From Glandiceps talaboti (Eukaryota > Hemichordata > Enteropneusta > Spengelidae), in NCBI RefSeq assembly GCF_964340395.1, contig NC_135553.1, forward strand, positions 10,595,001 to 10,659,000: 64,000 bases of DNA, written 5' to 3'. The notes beneath the pieces were generated by a model, which did not search any database, was not told where the DNA came from, and saw nothing but the letters and a program-made list of their open reading frames with translations. The translations under genes were made by a program, and so were the position numbers. This document shows, one piece after another, positions 1-12,770 of the stretch (position 1 is its first letter; each line of letters opens with the position of its first letter).

Positions 1-3000
1 TTACATGGATTTCAGTACAATCCACCTTTTTAAAACACGAAGCATTAGAAATTTTTTTTATTTTTTAAATTTTTTTTCTGACTGTTTTAGCTGTGGGATG
101 TTTTGAGGGTTGTTGCGGTCCTTTCTTTCCCAAAATAAAGTTTAATAATACTAAAAATAATAAATGGAAGAGCACATTCTAAAAACTGAAAAATTTCACC
201 TTGCAACCACTCTGGATTCTTATCTAAGTTGTTATCTTGTTTACAAAAATAAACCAATCATCTGCTTTCCAAAGTAATTATGCAGATAGAAATTTGCATA
301 CAAACCATGTTTTCAAGGACAGTATTAGTAAATACATTCCAAATTTGAATAATTTATTGATTAGATTTAATATAAGTGGTTTATTTACCCAAATGTATAA
401 ATGATTATAAAATCTTGGTAACAAAAATCAAAAAGAGAGAAGGGTGAATGAGGAGTCAAAAAACAGCTTACAAAATTAAGATTAAGTTATATCTCAACTT
501 ATTTAAACAATGTTATAAAACCTAAATCAATCGATGAGGTTAAAAAATATACTTGTGATAAATTAGTTTTCTAAGAACCACAGTACACCATCAACTGATA
601 CACCACTTATTCCCCTTGCTTTATTTACCATCTGGTTTTATACTGCATGTCATGTGTTGGTGACAAGTGTTGAAATCTACTGTGAGACAAGTTTATCAGA
701 CACAGCAGGGAAGTTGGACCACATTTAAGGAAAGTTGACCACAGATATAAATGATATGAGACTTTGTTAGGGCATATTGAGTGTCATTTAATCCTATCAC
801 ATTAATTTATCATGAAAGGTCACGTGGGGACAACTCCCAGACTTCCTTCTCCTCTTAGCATGCATGCATTCTTGATAAGGTTTGGGGAACTGAGATGTGA
901 AATCTGTTAAAACTTCTCTAGATTTTTGTACCATCATTTTTGGTGGGAAACCATGTAGCATCCTGGGGAACTTGAGGGAACTTTAGCCTCACTATATATA
1001 TATTGTTTACAAAACACTGCTAATCAGCTAAAAAATTGCCTCTTTTTTTGCACATTCTGTATTGTTCTGTTGCTATGGTTGGTAAATGGATAAAATCTTC
1101 CTTATATGAGTCTAATTTCTTTTTCAAGAATTATCACCAAAATTATGATCAACTGAACGAATTGAAAAATATTTTCCATCTGGCTACTACCCTGGAACCA
1201 TGTCCATTGCAAGAAACTTCAAAAGTTTCCATGGAAACCTAGACACTGGAGTCTACAGGAAACCTATGCACAAGCACCCGTTGAGTTTTATCTAACATTT
1301 CTTTGAAGAATTGTTCACATATATTAAAATTACTGCTTAGAATGTCATTAATTGCTGAGCAATTATTAAGATAAAATACTGAATTTCAATGACGTTTCAT
1401 GCTAGTTTTGAGTTGAATAATACAAATGATCTAGAATGACCTTTACAAAGGAGTTATGTGACCTAGCTACGTGTTTACACAAACAGCTTTACCAATTAAA
1501 AGTACTTTTAGTCAAGTGAAAATGAGAATCACTGCTGGCATATACTACACTGCAATTGCAAAGTGAAACTTACAGCATCACAGACACCCACACATGCACT
1601 GACAACTTTTCATGTCTCTGACCAATTGTTACCATACATTGTCATACAACTTTGTATAGTTTCTACATCCACTGTGTGAATAGAAAATCACACACGGGCT
1701 GTTTGCAAACATCTAAAAAAAATTTCAACCAAATTTGTAAACATAAGTATGTCACATTAACATAAATTCAACACTTAAACACATAAAACTAGTTGTATAC
1801 AGGTTATTTCAAGTACTTTCAAGTAAAATTCACTGTTGTTCCCCCACGACAATTTGTATGCTTCTTGAAGAGGACTATTGTTCAGTGTCCAATGACAAAC
1901 ATGCCCTGGCTTCCAGAATGGTCAAATTCTCCACTACAAGTTGGCTGCATCTACTACACTTCTCTAACAAGTTCCAAAATCTGTTTACGACAGAAACACT
2001 TATTTCAAAAATTCAAAAACCGTAGACGATAACCTTGACTTTCAGACTTAATTTCCACCAATATAATTTCACAATATTAATACCATTCCATGTCAGTGAC
2101 TGTTTAGGCACCATGTCTACTTCAGGACAACATGGCACTAATACATGTAAATAAATAGCATTGACTGGGAGCAGACCGTCACTGTAACTCACACAGCTTC
2201 CTGTCAAACCATGCCACCACAGGTCATGGTGTTGTCACCATAGCAAGGTCAGACATAATAGTCATTTTATTTTCATATATCAATTCTATGTTGTGACAAA
2301 CTGGCGTACTCGAAACAATTACATAAACAAGTCACATTTTTGTTTCCTTTAGTATTTTGAGTAAGTATTCTGTCTATTTATTTATCATTTTATTTGCACT
2401 ATAATTCCTACTAACATTTCTCGTCACACTGTCTACCACAGTGTATAGTTTTTTATATCATTCTGGAGGTCATTTAAAATGCACATCATAATGTGAGAGA
2501 AATTTGACAAAAAAAATCAAAATGGAGTCACTGAAATAAAAGATTTTTGTGGTGGTAAAACGACAAGGGTTCAGTTCAAATTAAAAGATGTCTTTACTGT
2601 TGCATCAATTTAGCAAAATTGATAAATTTGACAAAATGAGAGATGGTGCCTTTCAAATATGATATTTCAGTGTTGTATACCGATACAAAAACAGGTGAAA
2701 TTTACAGACACAGCACATAAAGTTTACAATGATAATTATCAATAATTTCAAAGTCATGATACTGCCAACTTTTTTTTAATTTCTTCTCTGTAGTTAAGAT
2801 TTAATTATACATGTTTATCTAAGTATGTGTTCACAATGTTACTGAGACCACCAGCCAATGCTCAGCAGCTATATGCAATGTTTTTACAGCAAAAATATTT
2901 CTAGCTCTGAGATAATGCAAAAGACTGATAACAGACATCATAGCATTCTATTGTTGTTACTTGGAGTGACACAGATGAGAGATCAATAGCTCAGGTCAAA

Positions 3001-3347
3001 GTTCAACATTGAAGGATTCAACATTTTTCCTTTAGCCTTTGCTTCTTTTCTTTCAATTTCACTCGAAATTAGTTTTAAAACTAACAGTTAGCTGTAGTAA
3101 GTGAAAGAGTTTATTTGTATTCACTGACTGTTTCAGTTGGCATTAATACTTTCCAGAATATGAAATTTGAATATGAAATTCTTGGCAGCGATTTTCATGA
3201 ACTTTCAAGTCTGGTTAATAGTTATAGAAAGAAAATTTCTGCTCAGAGTCGAATTTAGATTCGCTTACAAAAATTTGTTTCACTCAGAGAGTAGAATTTT
3301 CGTTTGTACTTCAAGAAATTTGCCCAAAAAAATGTAGACTGACTTAC
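1..3347. other. Non-coding stretch, probably intron of the minus-strand gene starting at 3.56 kb
   Basis: The stretch is AT-rich and holds no convincing exon on either strand; the open frames are short and lack splice signals with protein-like context. It lies directly downstream of the donor that ends the minus-strand exon at 3348, so it is most simply that gene's intron, with later exons beyond the left edge. One nuclear-receptor-type direct repeat at 2993-3005 is listed separately. Confidence 0.5.
2993..3005 (+). promoter_or_regulatory. DR1-type nuclear receptor site
   Basis: AGGTCA, one spacer base, then AGTTCA. This is the direct-repeat-1 arrangement bound by HNF4/RXR-type receptors. 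It is intronic relative to the minus-strand gene. A 13-base match can arise by chance in 64 kb, so function is only a possibility. Confidence 0.25.
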
Positions 3348-3574
3348 TCTCGAACAGATGCCTGTCGAGCAACCTGTCGATCCATTCCCCTTGGTGGTGG
3401 ATTCAATGGAGCGGTCTCACTAGGATATATTAGGCGAACATCAGTATCGGCTGCTTGTGATAGGTTCCTCATCACACCTGTTTCCCTGGGATTGGTCGGT
3501 GGGTTGTGATGTTCGGCTAGCCGACCGGAGTGTCCTTCCGGGACCTTCTGTTGCTGCATATTTCAATGTTAAAA
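3348..3574 (-). CDS. First coding exon of an unidentified minus-strand gene (possible iRhom/RHBDF1-like neighbour of MPG)
   Basis: An acceptor (pyrimidine run then TACAG) opens the exon at 3574 on the minus strand. The first ATG is at 3559-3557 and the frame stays open for 70 codons plus 2 bases to a strong donor (GTAAGT) at 3347. The encoded segment is hydrophilic, rich in Pro, Arg and Ser, begins MQQQKVPEGHSGR and ends DRQVARQASVR. It has no membrane segment or domain and looks like a disordered N-terminus. An in-frame TGA lies two codons before the ATG. Its place and minus orientation upstream of MPG match RHBDF1 in vertebrates, and RQASVR faintly recalls the RQTSI region near the iRhom N-terminus, but that is weak. 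Later exons are outside the window. An internal AG at 3555-3554 could serve as an alternative acceptor, joining CAACAG in frame to the 14.3 kb exon. Confidence 0.5.
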
Positions 3575-6500
3575 CTGTAAAAAAAGAAAAGAGAGAATGA
3601 ACACTTTTCATCTCTATATATGAAGATTTCTGACTATGGCAAATGTAGAAAATCTCTAAGAACATGATGTCAACATCAAGATGCCGGCAAGTCAATAGCA
3701 GGAAATATGATATACACGTATATGTAAATGAAAGTGTAATACCACAAATGACACCTTTAGGGTGGCACAACAGACTGTATCTTGAGAGGCCAAAATTTAG
3801 TTAAAACCAATCACCATAAAACATTACATAAATAATAAACTCAAAATTATTTGGGACAACTTGGTGTCAACAAGTGGCAACCAAAACTCTGGCATTTTTC
3901 AAAGATAACGGTACCCAAAAGAACTCTTTTTTTCATATCACTGTAACTCTACCACTAGTACTACGGTACTTCAGCAAGATACAAGTATGTGCATGTAGGT
4001 CTTCAAACAGGACTTATGAAACCATTTTGACAAATTCTCACGTTCGACCTGTATCTAAAGGTCATGACCTTATCGGCAAACAGAGTAGTTTCACAGACCA
4101 AACACAGATGTGAATATGAGTGTCTCTCTTTCCAGAAAAATGTAAGGTGGCTCTTGACATTAAGTTTAGATTTAGACATGGTTCATACCCAGATGAATAA
4201 TTCTAATCAAACATTTCATGTACATGACTGCATAGACAACCAAACTATTGAATGCCCACCCTACTCTACTTAGACAGGGTCAATGTTGGTCTGGATGGAA
4301 TGCATGTTACACTTGAGGGTATATTACATTTTCTACATATTACAACATGACATTGTATATTGTAGAACACCACAGCATGGATTCCTGACAAGGTCAAAGC
4401 TGTATCAGTTTCATATGTAAGATTTGAATGTATGGGAAATCTGTTAATAATCCAAATTCATCAAGACCTATCAGGGTTGGATTTTCCACAGGTTTATGCA
4501 TTGCTGTAACAGTATTACATGTACCCACCAGTAGTACTAATACTAATACTATAAAACATATGCTCGGCCAACCGGACAATTAACAGTTCCAATTCTTCTT
4601 AGGTCCATGCGATATGCAGGTCTAAAATCCAAACTACAACAAATTATAATATATGCAGGTATTGTAGAACAATACATGATGGGCTTCAGGCAAGAGCATA
4701 CTGTATACATGCGTACAACTGTCAGTGATGCATAATGCATAAATTGTGGTTTTCAGAAAAGCTACCTGGTGACCCAGGGCAGCTAGCTGTTAGCATTATG
4801 CTCACTGGCATGTGACATGACACAGTGCTCATTTAATGACCAAGAATAGAAAATACATCAAAAGACAAAGTGGGATATTTTATTCAATAACAGTAACTCT
4901 TTGTACTAGGGTGAAATAACTAATTCCAAGTACTGTTTATCTAAGTTGTCAGTGCTGAGTCTGTGAAAAACCATTTGATTTGATCCATGGAGCTAGAGGA
5001 CATCCTACACAACATTCCTGCAATTCATCACAGTAGATGAAGCATGGAAGCCTACAGTCTTTTTTCCATTATCATTATATCACTTCCCCTAGCTGTTAAC
5101 TTGCAAACTTTCACTATTTGCTTTCTTTCCTTTCTGTGGTCAAGAATGCAACTGAAAACACGATCTCAACAATTGAGACGTCGGAACACACTGTAGGTAA
5201 CAATGGTTATTATGTAAGGTACCTGTATATCAATGGCAAGGCCCTCAGGTGTAATCATAGAGAGTGGACCACTGTCTATGGTGCAATCACCATAGCTATG
5301 TACATGTTATAAATGAATTGTAAGTATCTACAACAAAAGGGCATTAGGGACTGGTTAGGTTCTTTGGCCAAGGGAGGATGGGGTCAGAAGTTAAGTGTAG
5401 GGGGGAGGGGGGTGTATACCTGTTGTTGAAATTTGAAGTATTATAAAAGATGTGGGGGGGGGGGGGAGGTGTCAGCCTCTTTCGAAACATGTTTGTTGTA
5501 TTGTTTTGGTTTGTACATCTTTACAGAGAGAGGGTGAGAAAGATTTGTTCAAATTGTTGCACTGTGGAAAAATTCACCATCGACATGAGAACATGTGGTT
5601 ACAAAACCAAGCATCTGTTTCATTTCATCACAATTTGAAAGTAGTTGACAGATATATGTGACTACACAGTGAGTCTGACAAAACTGATAAATTATGCTTG
5701 ACTCCTGAAGACTTTTGAACCATGGGCTGCCCTTACGTTAGTTTAATAGAGAGTAGAGACTATAAAACCGTTTGGTTTGAATCTGAAGATCTCTTTACCC
5801 TATCTTCAGGTTCAAACCTAGTCTAGATGCTAGCCATGGCACATGAATATCAAATCACCTCTTGAGATTCGATGCCATGGATATCATTAGAAATTCAAAC
5901 CCAACAGCTAGTCTCTAGACTATAAGTAATATTGAACTCAATACAAACAAAACTGCATACCACACGGTGACACCATGTGCATGCACAATTTACAGGAAAT
6001 GAAATATAATGAATTATTAACTTCTTTATATTAATAGATGATTACTACAAAGATCACTGTGACTCACAAAATGACACAATGATTCCATGAATGACAGTGA
6101 CCCCTGACTATCATGTGACATCCACTCATTTCAGTCATATTCTTTAACCGTCTTTGAACCTAACAGAATTTTTTTTAAAATGAAAATTGAGATCCATTTT
6201 GAGTTACATTTTGTTTGTAAATTGTTCTTTTAATCAAGTTTATCATAAAAAAAAGAATGACAAATAGACTGCAGAGGAAAAAATTAAGCAAACTGAATTA
6301 GTCAACATATTGCAAAATGTTGGTATACACATGTTTGAAAAATCTTAGACCATAGAATGTTCCCCATTTCCTTCGAAAAAAACATATGTAAACCAAGTCT
6401 AACGACCAAGGTTATACACAAAACGGTTAATCATGGCCTTCCTACCCTGAAGTCTGATTCCTACCCCGAAGTCTAATGCCAGGAAAAAACATGTTTATGG

Positions 6501-7373
6501 ACACTAGTGTGGAGGAAACAGTATATAATGTGTAGGCAACAGTTAACATGAATTGATGGACATGTCTTTCAAAGCATTCCCACTATTTCCTGCAACAGGA
6601 AGTTTTGGATTGTGTTCTCTGGACATGTCACTGATTACTTTATCAACACTTATTCATGATGACAGCTACAACCCACATTTTTTTTCTAGGGCATCTATAA
6701 AGCACATCTAAGTTTTAGATTGTTTCACTGATTCAACAGTTATTTATGAAAAAATAATATGGCCTGCCTTTTTTTCTAGAGCCAAGATTCCTCAAGCAGC
6801 AGTTTCTGCCTAAACAATGAAACTACAATGTACTAATATTAAGTTTTACTAGCCTAAGATTTTTTTTTAAAGTTAAGTAAATGTGAAGTGATTTTTAAAA
6901 ACAGAAAATATGGTGGATACAGTTTGGTAAACCACTAGAGAGAGACTTAATAAAATATAAACGCAAGCAGTTGATTTGGAATCTTGAAGCCTTGTTATCG
7001 TAATTCAAGAGAAGCCTTGACCAACACTTCACAACATTTTTACTTTCTTCACAAAAATGGTTGGCAAGATGGATCATCAACCTGGGTTTTCCCCGTCAAC
7101 AGCAAACATTACTCCCGGAGAAAGATTATATCATTTCCTTCCTTGGGAGATCTTTTTATTTTACTCAACGACAAATAGTATATTAAATATCATATTTAAT
7201 CTCTAGCGTATTAAATTTCATTATTGAAGTGGTTACAAAGACAAAGGGGGGGAACAAAATACTTCAGTATCAAATAATTCGTTGCAAACTAAATATTCTT
7301 TGGGAAATAATTACTAGTATATGTAATGTTTTACTTTGAAAATATTTTATAACAACAGGAAAATGATAAACTC
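3575..7373 (-). other. Putative intron; no gene seen
   Basis: It lies between the start-codon exon and the candidate upstream exon at 7.4 kb. It holds only short chance frames. At 5.73-5.93 kb is a palindromic repeat (GAGACTATA near one end, TCTAGACTATA at the other) with internal AATCTGAAGATCT and CTTGAGATTCGA blocks related to the 8.8 kb minisatellite. Confidence 0.4.
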
Positions 7374-7375
7374 AC

Positions 7376-7427
7376 CTGTTTCTGTTTGAGGAAGGGTAAC
7401 TTGTTTTTAACGTAAGGAGCTTGTTTC
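7376..7427 (-). other. Candidate noncoding upstream exon of the minus-strand gene
   Basis: AAACAG is followed by a good donor (GTGAGT at 7375-7370 on the minus strand). A weak acceptor (GGTCAG) lies at 7429-7428. Joined to the acceptor at 3574 it gives no continuous reading into the ATG, so it would be 5' untranslated. It might equally be spurious; only the donor is strong. Confidence 0.25.
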
Positions 7428-8589
7428 CTGACCAGCCGGTAGATTGATTAACTAGTGTATCTAAGGTAAAAATGCTGCTATGACAGGTCTTAAAACAGAC
7501 TTCCTGGCTCACAATTACATTTGCAAATGACTACAGGTATTTGAGTATCTACATTGATAATTTTTTGACGGAAATCATTCCATTAGCTTTACTTATTTCC
7601 TTCCTGTATAATGTTTAGTCAAGGGACCCCAGACTGACCCCACGGATATCTTTCTGGGTCACACAATCCTACTGACTCATATCTTATGATATCATACAGA
7701 GCAAAAAAATTGTTTCTGTTCCGGAGGTGCAACTGAAGTTGCCATGTCATACAATTATAAATACCACTAAAATTATCATCACACTGGAAACTGCAAGATG
7801 TATCAGTCCCCAAACATCTGTTATTGGGGCCCTCTGAGCCTACCTGTAGACTTGAGGGACTATGGCTACTATGTTATTTCATTTATTAATTAAGCTGCCA
7901 TTTTGATTTTGTTAAAAAAAATTTACTCGTCCTTTAGGAAAATTCAGAGCTTTGAAATGGCAGTTAGGATAGCTGAAATACATAAGCATAATAGTCCTTC
8001 AATTGTACAGGTACATGTAGGCTAGGGCCCTCCATAACTTAGCCAAAACACACTATGGCCAAAATAACTGACAGAATTATGTAAATACATTAGTAATACA
8101 TCATTGGGATCACAATTATATTTACTTTAATTCTTGACATTTACATTTTTATGTAATAACTCACTATCTTGAACAAACGTATATATATAAATGATAATTG
8201 ACAGTACATCATTATCATAATGTGATAAGATTTCTAATTTGCATACTTTCAGACAGTTTTAACTTTTGAAATATGATTCTAACAATTCATTTCTAAAAAT
8301 AGGGTTACGACTGTGAAGTGTTGAAGGTTTATGATGTCACTTTTATTGTCTTCAGAAATTAGATAGGGGTGGTGGGGATGTCTTTGACAAGGAAGTCATT
8401 TACTAAAAGTGTCATACAAAAATACTCATCATTATGAATTACACAATACAGGATCTGAGATGTCATCTACTTCCTGATTATCTGTTACTCTCAATCACAT
8501 GTAAATTATGTAATCCCAGGGCAAGACTTAAAGGTCACTTTGAAAAAAAAATGAAACATTAGGTGTGAAAAACAGTTGGCCAAGCTAGA

Positions 8590-8695
8590 ACACGAGAATA
8601 ATCCTATGTAATCCTTGTGGTTCCACTGATAAGATAACACTAATGCAGGTTCCTGGGATTGAAACACTGGCCTTTAAAGATTCCACATTAAGTGC
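8590..8695 (-). repeat. Dispersed short repeat copy (33-kb cluster family)
   Basis: The segment containing CACTGATAAGATAACAC and GGTTCCTGGGATTGAAACAC is the reverse complement of the block seen at 32.34 kb and, in degenerate form, at 33.18-33.6 kb. It is not coding. Confidence 0.7.
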
Positions 8696-8800
8696 TGCCC
8701 ATAATGGTAACCATATGCTAAACATGCGTAACCAGGGCAATTACAGGAGTGTACACAATGACAAATATTTCAGTCTGGGTTCACACTGTAGATGTTGTCG

Positions 8801-9070
8801 ATAGCTTTGAATCTCAAGATCTCTATATAGCTTTGAATCTCAAGATCTCTATAGCTTTGAATCTCAAGATCTCCGTCGCTATGAATCTCAAGATCTCCGT
8901 CGCTATGAATCTCAAGATCTCCATAGCTTCGAATCTCAAGATCTCCATAGCTTCGAATCTCAAGATCTCTGTAGCTTCAAATCTCAAGATCTCCGTCGCT
9001 ATGAATCTCAAGATCTCCATAGCTTCGAATCTCAAGATCTCTGTAGCTTCAAATCTCAAGATCTCTCTCC
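8801..9070. repeat. 24-bp minisatellite, about 11 copies
   Basis: The unit contains ATCTCAAGATCT followed by TCCGTCGCTATG, TCCATAGCTTCG or close variants. Eleven copies run head to tail. As 24 is a multiple of three, long repetitive frames are open on both strands (NLKISVAM-type and EILRFEAT-type periodic peptides); these are artefacts of the repeat. The array ends in an inverted copy (TTGAGAAGAGATTCATAGCC) that could fold back on the last units. Related single blocks occur at about 5.79-5.88 kb and 15.70 kb, so it probably arose by expansion inside a dispersed element. Confidence 0.9.
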
Positions 9071-11077
9071 TTGAGAAGAGATTCATAGCCATGGATAGAG
9101 AGAAGAGATCAGAAGCCACATATATAGCCTCTAGACTAAGTTGGTGTTAGTTAATTTCTGTGTCCAGTTGGAACTTGGATGCAATATATTTCAATAGGGT
9201 ACACTTGACTTTTCACCTGTCTGTCCTTGGGACTGATAACTACATGTATCTATGCACAATGAAGGCTAAAATCCATATTTCTTTATCTTCATGGTTGATT
9301 ACATTTTATAACTCTGAAGTTCAACTATTCCCAAATACTGAAATTCATCTCTAACCAGATAAAATTTGTAGAAGAAAATGACTGGTTTTGCATAAATATC
9401 TTTTACCCTAATAGATAGTCCCAAGTTTTTGTACATCATCTGTTCCTTACATTTGACAATAATTTCCAAATCCTATTGGAGCTGTCATATACAACTGACT
9501 GTTGATGCAAAGGATATACAGTAAGATATGACATAGAATTCGATAAATAACGCAATCAAAACCTTTTTTCCCCATCAAATTTCAATCAGACTGTAATTTG
9601 CCTATTGCCTCCCCATCTTCTTTCAATCAGCTGTATTCTATACAAATTAATACAAATATGAAAGATTATACAAAATGTATAAAAATTACACAGCTGAAAC
9701 TCATTCCACCCCTAGAGCCTTGAAGGTCTATAATGTAAATATCATACAAATAAATTGATTTACTCATTATTTTTGGAAGATATGAATATTGTAAACCTAG
9801 ATATCCTCACAACTGGAAACATTTGCGTGTTTACAATCTTTTACCAACCTCGTTCCCAAACACATTTTCACCAAACTTTTACAAGAAGGCATTTTAGTCA
9901 CTATTAATTTGAGCATTTTTGGTGTCCAGGGAAATAAATGAAAAATACAGTATTTGTGATTGAATAATGGAGACTGAATAATAAATAATACATAAATGAT
10001 AATAAATGAATTAATACTCTCAACCTCCGACATTTTGTAATATCATTCTATTTTCATCTGCAATCATAACGTAGACAATACAATCAAATTGATAATTGAA
10101 AATCGGATTGAAATTTCATGCCAATGTACAGCTGACACACGTACAATGTAGTTACATTCAATTTAGTATTATTGTAACTATAATATGTTAGTCCTTGCAG
10201 GTTGTTGTACCGAGGTCATCTTACTAATTACTGTATCTAATATCATTGTCTTCACATGTCAATCATGATATTGACTACACACATGGTAGATTACTGCCCC
10301 TTCAATTAAGATGACAACACAATGTAACACCTGTATAACTACATACACAAGGATATCACTATCAGTCTTACACTTACAAAAATAGACATCACGATGTTGT
10401 TATGTGACTTTTTTAGTTCGAAAAGCACACACTTCCAATATGCTGTGAGAATACATTTCCATTGACTCTGAGCATGTTTACAGTTACACATGAAAAATTC
10501 TACTGTGACATTAAAACAAATATTTTGGCATAAATCCCAAATGTCTCAAATGAGGAACAAGAGGACAGACCATTGCAATACACCCCTGGGCCCTTGTAAT
10601 GCTGGCGGTGGTGTCAGAAAAAACTTGCAATTCATTGCCAACCCTTTTTTACGCAGCAAGTCAAATTTTCATTTGCTACCTTATTAGTTCTGTTATCTAA
10701 CAATATTGGTGTACAATTTACATGTTTCTTACTCTTCCACGGACACATGATTGATCAATTATTTTTGAAGAAAACTTACTGCATATGAATTGCATTCACA
10801 ATCAAATTCAAACTCTGTATCAAAATGTATGAAAGTTATGGATTCTAGTTTTCAGCCCGAGTCCTTGCAGGCTTGCAATTGAATGATACAAAAGAACATC
10901 ATTATAGCTATCTCTAAATAGAGATGGGGAGCTGTTACACTTTACCACCTGTCTGGGACACATGTCAACACTGGGACATTTCACATTCCCTGATGAAAAC
11001 ACGAGGATTCCGTTTGAAAGCTAGGATTTATTCAACCATTTTGGCACAGTACAAAGTTGAAATTTATTTCTAACTTC

Positions 11078-11154
11078 TGATGAAAATATTTTTCCAGTGC
11101 AGTTGATATATATAGTAACTATAATATCAACTGCACAGGAAAAATGTTTTCACC
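11078..11154. repeat. Near-perfect hairpin with 32-bp arms
   Basis: The left arm (11078-11109) contains TTTTTCCAGTGCAGTTGATAT. The right arm (11123-11154) is its reverse complement with a few mismatches. About 13 bases of loop separate them. It may be a degenerate miniature element or a structured transcript; nothing decides between these. Confidence 0.8.
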
Positions 11155-12656
11155 AGTAAACCTATATGGTATTTTATACATGTACACTGCATCTGTGTGT
11201 TCCATGAGATATTGGTGAAAGACTCGCTGCTAATACAATTATACTATATAATTACAGTTTTATGCTTTCTAATATTTATTCTATTATGTTATACTGGTAC
11301 CTGGCGCTGAAGCCATGCTACAGAAATTGTTTAATATGCTGTGTTAATGAGAGCCCACTTTGAACAGAGAAACAAACAGTTAAAAATAGATGGCTTTAAT
11401 ACCATCATTCATAGGCAATATCGTCAATGCTAAAACGTGCATGACTGCAGCTATAGACAATAGTGGGGATACTGTCAATAGACAAACCTGTCAATTTCAA
11501 AATAAATGAGATTTATATACTGTATTGTTACAGCTCAGAAAACATAAAATACCAGCAAAATCATACATGTCTTTTTACAGTTAGGTTTCTGTTACATCAC
11601 TAGTAACTTCACTATCTAGTATGTTTATCCATTACTACCCCACCCCCAACCACACCCTAGTAGTCACCTGCTTGCAGACAGAGTAAGTTTGAACTCGATT
11701 CTGACATGATCCCATTGACACTGAAATCCAGACTCCTTTGTCTTGCAGGACTAATCCATGGCATATTGGTTGTAGACTGCAGTGTTCATTCTTTTAATAT
11801 GACAAGTAGAATTCTACAAACACACTTGACCTTCAAATGATGAATTTATCAAAGGCGTACACTTTCCTTGTGTATGTTTGCAATGATATATTTAGTACTG
11901 CAATTGACAAAAATGTCTCACCCAGCTGACAAATACAGCAATACCATACAGTAAATAACAATGTACAAGGTTAATAGATTATAGGTCTTAAAAAATGACC
12001 ACCTGCTCCTTTCTTTCACCAGTTTATCTGTTCAGAGTTCATCCATCCATCCATTCATTTGTGATCTCAGTCACTCCTATTTTTTTTTTACTTTAATGAA
12101 TGGCAAACAATAGAGAAATATTGAAATTTGCATTGTACTGCATATAACTGTCATTATTATATAATCATTACTAGTAAAATACAACATTCTATAGAATTAG
12201 CATATCAAAGAAAATTAGTATTTCTTTGGATTTCTCTCTTTTGAGGAACATGTACAAAATGTAAATGACAATCAGACTTACTATAATACAGTTACACTAG
12301 TAGAGGCACAATAGTGAAGGACATGACAATGAGGTCTAAAAACAGAGCTGATGCATGAGACACCATGATGTCCTACCTTTACATGTAATATAAATAAACA
12401 TTTACCTGTATACACATCACAAAATACCATCTATGTACGATATTAAATTGATTGATCAACAAATTTTGGTTCATCAAAATCAGGTGTATAATTACAATAT
12501 GTACTGATGTATATACCCTGGGACCACTTCACCCTTCAATACCCTCTTAAAACTAAACATGATCAAATCCTCCATTGTGATCTCCTATTAGTATTACATT
12601 GATGTTCTATTTAATATCCAGACTATACTAGTGATCATAAAGAATAGGTGACATAG

Positions 12657-12770
12657 TGTACCTAGCCCACACATTTGGCTGTCTGGCATAACAGTGCCAT
12701 TTGCCCACATATTTGGACAAAACCACATAGTCTAGCCAAATAACACTGTCTCTGGGCTACAGTCAGTAAC
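12657..12770. repeat. Short palindromic dispersed repeat
   Basis: It contains TAGCCCACACATTTGGCTG, GCCCACATATTTGGACAAA and CTCTGGGCTAC. Related blocks are at 15573-15662 and 16305-16400, where AGTCTCTAGACTTGGCT and TCTCTGGGCTA recur. It looks like a small non-autonomous element family; no target duplication could be fixed. Confidence 0.5.
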
